This document shows positions 7,336 through 10,551 of a stretch of DNA of 10,551 nucleotides, in pieces. The number at the start of each line of letters is the position of its first letter. The first letter of the stretch is position 1. The stretch covers positions 1 through 10,551 of the forward strand of contig CALDKD010000037.1 of NCBI GenBank assembly GCA_937898885.1. The letters are read 5' to 3'. The notes below the pieces were generated by a model. That model was given only the letters and a program-made list of their open reading frames with translations, did not search any database and was not told where the DNA came from. This DNA comes from an uncultured Bacteroidales bacterium (GTDB taxonomy: Bacteria > Bacteroidota > Bacteroidia > Bacteroidales > Bacteroidaceae). The position numbers were made by a program, and so were the translations under genes.

Positions 7336-7400
7336 ATCTCTATATCAGTCAGATGGTAATCAAATTTGCATATAAAGGCCTTAATATTTAAATGCGATAC

Positions 7401-7408
7401 CAAATTTA
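7401..7408 (-). promoter_or_regulatory. possible -7 box for regulator 2
   Basis: The minus strand reads TAAATTTG, fitting TAnnTTTG, 65 nt upstream of the ATG at 7335. The region is AT-rich and the motif short, so chance occurrence is possible. Confidence 0.28.
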
Positions 7409-7558
7409 AGCAAAGTTCAATTTTTCAGATAGAGCCATGGAATATTATTTGTTACATATATCCATGACAATTTATTGTTTTACAATAAGACATTCGAAGG
7501 AAGATGCCAAATGCAGCATTGTTAATACACTGATACTCAAGTGCTTATATAAGAATGT
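7409..7558. other. AT-rich intergenic region without recognised feature
   Basis: This lies between the putative regulator 2 promoter and the left-half repeat at 7559. A short plus-strand open frame from 7437 has low-complexity, AT-driven composition and no recognisable domain, and was not accepted as a gene. Confidence 0.3.
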
Positions 7559-7690
7559 CATTTATGTAATAAAAAACATCATTATTCTGATATTCCGGAG
7601 TCACAATAATAGCCAATACAATACTAGATCATATAGCACTCAATGTCCGCAGCCGCCAAGTTACTCGAAATATCCCAGCGGGAATATCGA
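7559..7690 (+). repeat. left half of the transposase-linked repeat, split (copy B-left)
   Basis: 7559-7588 matches 3252-3281 at 28/30 and 7640-7660 matches 3281-3301 at 19/21. About 51 bp (7589-7639) lie between the two blocks here but not in copy A. Similarity fades after 7661 around GCGGGAA (7679-7685), which corresponds to TCGGGAA (3321-3327) in copy A. The right half of the same repeat resumes at 8258, after the antitoxin gene. Confidence 0.6.
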
Positions 7691-7692
7691 AC

Positions 7693-8091
7693 CTATTCGG
7701 AAGTTTTAGCAGCTTTCTTCGGACTGCCGTAAGTCTGAGCCCTGACATCCGAGAGATATCCGGATACATTGCCCGCATGCAATGCATAAGTCATGGGCTT
7801 CACAATCTCAAAACGGAGTCCCAGGGCCTCGATAATCCTCAGAAAAGTACTTGCGCCGGGCTCAATCTGCCCTTTCTCTATACGGGAGATATAAGACTTG
7901 TCAGCTCCTATCTTCTCCGCAAGCTCGGCTTGCGTCATGGACTCCTGTTTCCTGGCCTCAAGAATCAACTGACCCACACAATAGTTGTATGCTTCTTTTC
8001 TGAATTCGTTCCTGGATTCAGTGCCAACTGCACCGAATCTCTCGTTCATCATCTCGTCGATATCAACAATATTACTTTCCCTTTTCTGCAT
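7693..8091 (-). CDS. HigA-type XRE antitoxin, orphan
   Basis: The product is 132 aa. A helical N-terminal segment (EMMNERFGAVGTESRNEF, RKEAYNYCVGQLILEARK) is followed by a canonical HTH_3 domain at about 46-100: MTQAELAEKIGADKSYISRIEKGQIEPGA, then FLRIIEALGLRFEIVKP. This layout is typical of Bacteroides HigA-like antitoxins paired with a RelE/HigB toxin encoded just upstream. No toxin reading frame is found upstream (8092-8495, minus strand) or downstream, so it is an orphan antitoxin or an XRE repressor recruited for another job. The ATG at 8091 lies only 4 nt past the -7 box, implying an almost leaderless mRNA; Met14 or Met15 could be the real start. It lies between the two halves of the repeat and is divergent from the HD/transposase cassette. 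Confidence 0.85.
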   Translation of the reverse strand: MQKRESNIVDIDEMMNERFGAVGTESRNEFRKEAYNYCVGQLILEARKQESMTQAELAEKIGADKSYISRIEKGQIEPGASTFLRIIEALGLRFEIVKPMTYALHAGNVSGYLSDVRAQTYGSPKKAAKTSE

Positions 8092-8095
8092 AATG

Positions 8096-8129
8096 CAAAG
8101 ATAAGCAGAGTTTCATTATCATACAACAA
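8096..8129 (-). promoter_or_regulatory. promoter of the XRE gene (TATCTTTG with TTG at -33)
   Basis: The minus strand reads TATCTTTG at 8103-8096, a full TAnnTTTG match. TTGTTG lies at 8129-8124, giving about 20 nt spacing to the -7 box, as in Bacteroidales promoters. The start codon at 8091 falls very near the expected transcription start. Confidence 0.6.
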
Positions 8130-8141
8130 TTCAGCTATAAT

Positions 8142-8166
8142 GTTTCACGAATATACATTGCGAAAC
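8142..8166. promoter_or_regulatory. candidate operator inverted repeat upstream of the XRE gene
   Basis: GTTTCAC (8142-8148) and GCGAAAC (8160-8166) form imperfect 7-bp arms with an 11-nt spacer. A third half-site AGTTTC lies at 8109-8114 within the promoter. XRE antitoxins commonly bind such palindromes to repress themselves; binding here is inferred. Confidence 0.35.
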
Positions 8167-8249
8167 TTAAAACTACGTCCTTAGATGCAGTCGCAGCCGG
8201 CCAGCAATGCAATGTTCGGAGCGAAGCGACGCAGGGGGCCCTGAAGGGA
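8167..8249. other. GC-rich, palindrome-bearing spacer before the cassette
   Basis: It contains GCCGGC/GGCC clusters (8194-8201) and the short hairpin CAGGG-GG-CCCTG (8232-8243), directly before the left direct repeat at 8250. No open frame is credible. The GC richness resembles the palindrome block before copy A (3201-3252). Confidence 0.4.
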
Positions 8250-8284
8250 GTAATCATGGGTAATTTTTCATTGTTTTTCCCCCG
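8250..8284 (+). repeat. left flanking direct repeat of the HD/transposase cassette (35 bp)
   Basis: It reads GTAATCATGGGTAATTTTTC and continues to TTCCCCCG. It matches 10245-10279 at 29 of 35 positions. A third, more diverged version is at 3323-3347 in copy A. Confidence 0.6.
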
Positions 8285-8461
8285 TCCTTTCAATTTTGCA
8301 GAATATTATTTACCTTGCCAACATATAGATGCGCAGCAGCTTTGATTTATGTATTAGCAAGCTCTGCAGGTCACTCTGACCGGGTATCTGACGCCCTTTT
8401 CCCGCTATTGTGCATCACTTACTGGTAATATTTTGTTTAATCTGGAATTGATAATGGTCTT
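8258..8461 (+). repeat. right half/leader of the transposase-linked repeat (copy B)
   Basis: 204 bp align with 3323-3525, including 93 identical bases at 8325-8417 (3390-3482). The identical block contains the hairpin GGTCA-CTC-TGACC (8369-8381). It ends 34 bp before the ATG of the HD-like gene, so here it is the leader or promoter region of the cassette. Confidence 0.75.
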
Positions 8462-8495
8462 GACCGATCACATCAGTTCGTAAAAAATTAGCATT

Positions 8496-9335
8496 ATGAG
8501 TGAATTGGGTCAGTGTATTGAAATTTTAAGTATGACTTCTTCGGATTGGGACAAATCCAGGACAGCTGTTGTTGCACATTCGTTCAGGGTCATGTCAAGA
8601 TCAAGAAACTATGATGAAATGGTTGTGGGGATTATGCATCATGTCTATGCTTCCTCGAGTTATGCTAGGGGACTTTTCAGTTGTGATGTCAATGATAATC
8701 CACTTTGGAAAGATGCATTGGATATGTTCGTAGAGAAAAGGAAAAGAATAAAGGCCAAGGTATCCGAGGATGTGCCGGACAAAATGCTTCTTGGATTGAA
8801 TATAGACCAGGAACTGAAAACCGAAAAGGCAAAGTTGGCAGAATGGATGGCAAAAGAGTGCAGATGGTCATCGGAATACAAGAGAAAGCTTGAACGCATC
8901 GGTGCCAATAGAATCGCAAGAAATGTGATGATTTACGACCTTGAAGACAAGCTGGAAATACTGATACATCCAGAACAATTCCGGGAAGATAAGAGCGAGG
9001 AGATAGCACTTCCGTGGAAAAATGAGTATGTGGTTGGCGTGTACACTGGGAGCCATATGCTTGCACATACAGGAATTCCAGATACTGATGACATAATTCT
9101 TCTTCGGCCTCTGACAAAAAGTGAGCGGGGTAATCTGGTAGACAAATATACACGTGCAATAGCTCTTCTGATGAGAATGGAATGTGCCGACGGCCCACGT
9201 GAAGGAGATTTCCCGGAAGAAAAAATAATCGAGTTACCTGACATATGTATGAAATGGTACGGCAAATGGCTGTGCAATGAAATTGCTATGAAAGAAATGT
9301 ACGAAGAAGAGCAGGAAGAAAACAGCGATGAATGA
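8496..9335 (+). CDS. degenerate HD-domain-like protein, partner of the HUH transposase
   Basis: The product is 279 aa, cytoplasmic, with no signal peptide. Residues 20-55 (AVVAHSFRV then YDEMVVGIMHHVYASSSY) follow the pattern of RelA/SpoT-type HD hydrolases (H...YDE...LLHDV.ED), with H28 and H48 present but His49 where the metal-binding Asp belongs. A second element, ARNVMIYDLEDKLEIL with D148, resembles the ...KLADxxxN helix of the same fold, and LVDKYTRAIALL (about 214-225) the following KRYxxA helix. Residues 75-140 are an inserted charged helical region; the C-terminus is very acidic. The changed HD pair suggests lost or altered hydrolase activity. The final 8 nt overlap the transposase start, so translation is probably coupled. 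A-rich sequence precedes the ATG. The HD assignment is by motif only and needs structural comparison. Confidence 0.65.
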   Translation: MSELGQCIEILSMTSSDWDKSRTAVVAHSFRVMSRSRNYDEMVVGIMHHVYASSSYARGLFSCDVNDNPLWKDALDMFVEKRKRIKAKVSEDVPDKMLLGLNIDQELKTEKAKLAEWMAKECRWSSEYKRKLERIGANRIARNVMIYDLEDKLEILIHPEQFREDKSEEIALPWKNEYVVGVYTGSHMLAHTGIPDTDDIILLRPLTKSERGNLVDKYTRAIALLMRMECADGPREGDFPEEKIIELPDICMKWYGKWLCNEIAMKEMYEEEQEENSDE

Positions 9336-10248
9336 ATATTCCCTTAAAGAGAACAGATGCCTTCAGTGTTTCAACAAGATAGAAACATGTTACCATCTTT
9401 GGACTCCGGAAAACTTTGAAATCATATTCAGGAATGATGCGGAGTTCCATGTTGGTATGGGCATCATGGCTATTTCGGCAAAGTGCTTCCCTGACGTTGA
9501 GATATTGACTTTTGAACTTATGACAAACCACCTGCATATTATGGCGGCATGTGAAGAGCCAAGCCTGCGAATGATGTTCGAACAGATAAAAAAGTACTTG
9601 AGACGTATGGCAGATGACGCTGGAAGGTCTATCAACTGGAAAGCATTCAATCCGGGAATCAGATTGTTAAACAACCTTTCGGATGCAAGAAATGTTCTGA
9701 TCTATGATAATAGAAATGGATTTCTGGTAAATGACTGTTTCACACCATTTTCATATCCTTGGGGAGCAAATGTATGCTATTTCAATCCTGACTCAAGAAA
9801 GCGGTTCATGGAATCTGCCACTTTATCTACAATCAAGGATCGCCGTTCAATAACACACTCTCATATATCAGACGATCTCAAGGGATTGAGAATCCTGGAT
9901 GGAATATTCACCCCTTTTTCTTTTTGTAATATTGAAATGGGGGAAAGTCTGTTCCGCGATGCGGTTCACTATTTCTATATGTTGAGCAAAAACATCGAGA
10001 GCAATAAAGAGATTGCAAAGGAGATTGGGGAAAGCATCTCATACACGGAGGAAGAACTGTATGCGGCAATTTGTGTGAAATGCAAGCAAGAGTTCGGAAC
10101 AGCCAATCCGTCTCAGATACCTTCCCACGCTAAAATCAGCATTGCAAAGGTTATGCACTATGAGTACAATGCGTCACTTAAGCAAATCCACAGAATGTTG
10201 CGATTGGATACCGATGTACTGCATTCATTATTTGGTAGCAAAGGTTAA
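9328..10248 (+). CDS. RAYT/IS200-like HUH tyrosine transposase
   Basis: The product is 306 aa. The HUH motif is FELMTNHLHIMA (His68, His70), matching the (M)PNHxHLL motif of IS200/RAYT Y1 transposases. About 55 residues later, ARNVLIYDNRNGFLVND...FSYPWG mirrors the YxxxNPVRAGLV...YPWSS block of RAYT proteins and supplies the likely nucleophile, Tyr126. The N-terminal strand that normally carries YHxxxR is diverged (TCYHLWTPENFEIIFRN). The family is usually about 150-220 aa; here roughly 150 extra residues follow, ending in a small HTH-like segment (AKVMHYEYNASLKQIHRMLRLDTDVLHSLFG). These enzymes cut and join single-stranded DNA at hairpin (REP) sites. Starts inside the HD-like gene (8-nt overlap) and ends on the right direct repeat and terminator. 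Confidence 0.75.
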   Translation: MNEYSLKENRCLQCFNKIETCYHLWTPENFEIIFRNDAEFHVGMGIMAISAKCFPDVEILTFELMTNHLHIMAACEEPSLRMMFEQIKKYLRRMADDAGRSINWKAFNPGIRLLNNLSDARNVLIYDNRNGFLVNDCFTPFSYPWGANVCYFNPDSRKRFMESATLSTIKDRRSITHSHISDDLKGLRILDGIFTPFSFCNIEMGESLFRDAVHYFYMLSKNIESNKEIAKEIGESISYTEEELYAAICVKCKQEFGTANPSQIPSHAKISIAKVMHYEYNASLKQIHRMLRLDTDVLHSLFGSKG

Positions 10249-10279
10249 TCACGGGTAATTTTCCTTTGATATTCCCCCG
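10245..10279 (+). repeat. right flanking direct repeat of the cassette (35 bp)
   Basis: 29/35 identical to 8250-8284. It overlaps the transposase stop codon (TAA at 10246-10248) and runs into the 5' arm of the terminator hairpin, so gene end, repeat and terminator share sequence. Confidence 0.6.
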
Positions 10280-10313
10280 AATTGCCTGCAATTATGCAAA
10301 TTGGGGGAATTTT
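10272..10313 (+). terminator. intrinsic terminator of the HD/transposase operon
   Basis: A 14-position stem pairs TTCCCCCGAATTGC (10272-10285) with GCAAATTGGGGGAA (10296-10309), with one G-T wobble and one A-A mismatch and a 10-nt loop, followed by TTTT. It starts 24 nt after the transposase stop. In a HUH element the same hairpin could also serve as the right-end recognition structure. Confidence 0.7.
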
Positions 10314-10350
10314 CGCTTAAAACTACCCCGATATCAACTAACGAAGACAA

Positions 10351-10476
10351 TGGGCTTCGGAGGACCCGACGGCAGGGAGGTTCATGCGCTCATCAGAGCG
10401 CCGGCCGGGCCGGGTGTTTTGCAAAAACACGGAAAGGCGAAAAGGCCGCCGGGGGCGTTATGGGGCAGAGCCCCAT
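10351..10476. repeat. cluster of GC-rich hairpins (REP-like)
   Basis: Clear stems are GCGCTC-ATCA-GAGCGC (10386-10401) and ATGGGGC-AGA-GCCCCAT (10460-10476), plus a near-palindrome GTGTTTTGCAAAAACAC (10414-10430). No coding frame is credible. The composition is much more GC-rich than the genes to its left and marks a change of sequence type after the transposase. Confidence 0.55.
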
Positions 10477-10482
10477 CAAAAA

Positions 10483-10549
10483 GGGCCCCGCCGCCCGCAA
10501 CGAAAAAAGCCGGCATAACCGGCTTATTTCGTGCGGGCGGTGGGGCTCG
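10483..10549. terminator. long nested hairpin, probable terminator for a minus-strand gene beyond the window
   Basis: Outer arms (10483-10499 with 10533-10549) and an inner AAGCCGG-CATAA-CCGGCTT stem combine into about 30 paired positions with one bulged A, one A-A mismatch and two G-T wobbles. On the minus strand the inner stem is followed by TTTTTTCG, fitting an intrinsic terminator for a gene to the right. The GC-rich outer arms are longer than a terminator needs. Confidence 0.6.
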
Positions 10550-10551
10550 AA

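Larger units (their letters stand above)
8250..10313 (+). mobile_element. RAYT/IS200-like cassette with an HD-like companion gene
   Basis: The proposed unit contains the left direct repeat, a 200-bp leader shared with copy A, two overlapping genes (HD-like protein and HUH transposase), the right direct repeat and the terminator hairpin. IS200- and RAYT-type elements lack terminal inverted repeats and target duplications and use subterminal hairpins, consistent with what is seen. The true ends cannot be fixed; the left end could extend to 7559 if the antitoxin gene belongs to the element. Confidence 0.5.

Noticed and set aside
7437..7709. 90-aa plus-strand frame in the gap before the XRE gene
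   Set aside because: It is AT-driven and low in information, runs through the repeat at 7559-7690, and ends opposite the XRE gene.
7777..8184. 135-aa plus-strand frame opposite the XRE gene
   Set aside because: It is an antisense shadow of a gene with an unmistakable HTH domain.
8092..8250. Possible HigB/RelE toxin upstream of the antitoxin
   Set aside because: No minus-strand frame long enough for a toxin, nor a recognisable remnant, is present.
8689..9198. 169-aa open frame antisense to the HD-like gene
   Set aside because: It lies wholly opposite a better coding frame, has no domain logic and no promoter or start context.

Overview
The window looks like a chromosomal accessory region of a member of the Bacteroidales. 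The signs are type II signal peptides on most exported proteins, a lipocalin-like lipoprotein, a FISUMP/DUF1566-type lipoprotein, an OMP-like small beta-barrel, two membrane-anchored TPR proteins with a C-terminal helix-turn-helix, and promoter-like TAnnTTTG boxes just upstream of several genes. Genus cannot be fixed from the sequence.

Layout. Positions 1-60 may hold the tail of a plus-strand gene, followed by a bidirectional terminator hairpin (131-156). From 219 to 7335 every convincing gene is on the minus strand and falls into two modules of the same design. Module 1: TPR-HTH regulator (2948-1320), lipocalin-like lipoprotein (1214-747), small outer-membrane barrel (728-219). Module 2: paralogous TPR-HTH regulator (7335-5647), unrecognised lipoprotein (5430-4666), FISUMP lipoprotein (4650-3589). 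The likely logic is a periplasmic sensor joined through one membrane helix to a cytoplasmic HTH, placed upstream of envelope genes it may control.

The strongest structural signal is that module 1 sits inside a transposon-like unit. Near-perfect 23-bp inverted repeats (186-208 and 3539-3561, 22/23) are each flanked externally by the same hexamer TAATGT (180-185 and 3562-3567). Removing the unit would place the 3' end of module 2 about 50 nt from the hairpin at 131-156, so the unit seems to have landed between the module 2 operon and its terminator. It carries no recognisable transposase.

The right third is a second, different mobile-looking system. A two-gene plus-strand cassette with an 8-nt overlap encodes a degenerate HD-domain-like protein (8496-9335) and a RAYT/IS200-like HUH tyrosine transposase (9328-10248) ending in an intrinsic terminator. 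An imperfect 35-bp direct repeat flanks the cassette. Its roughly 200-bp leader (8258-8461) is repeated at 3323-3525 inside the transposon-like unit, including 93 identical bases. A left companion of that repeat (3252-3301) recurs at 7559-7588 and 7640-7660. In the second locus, an orphan HigA-type antitoxin gene (8091-7693) lies between the left and right halves. Dense GC-rich palindromes surround both repeat copies and fill the last 230 bases. No tRNA, rRNA or CRISPR array was seen.
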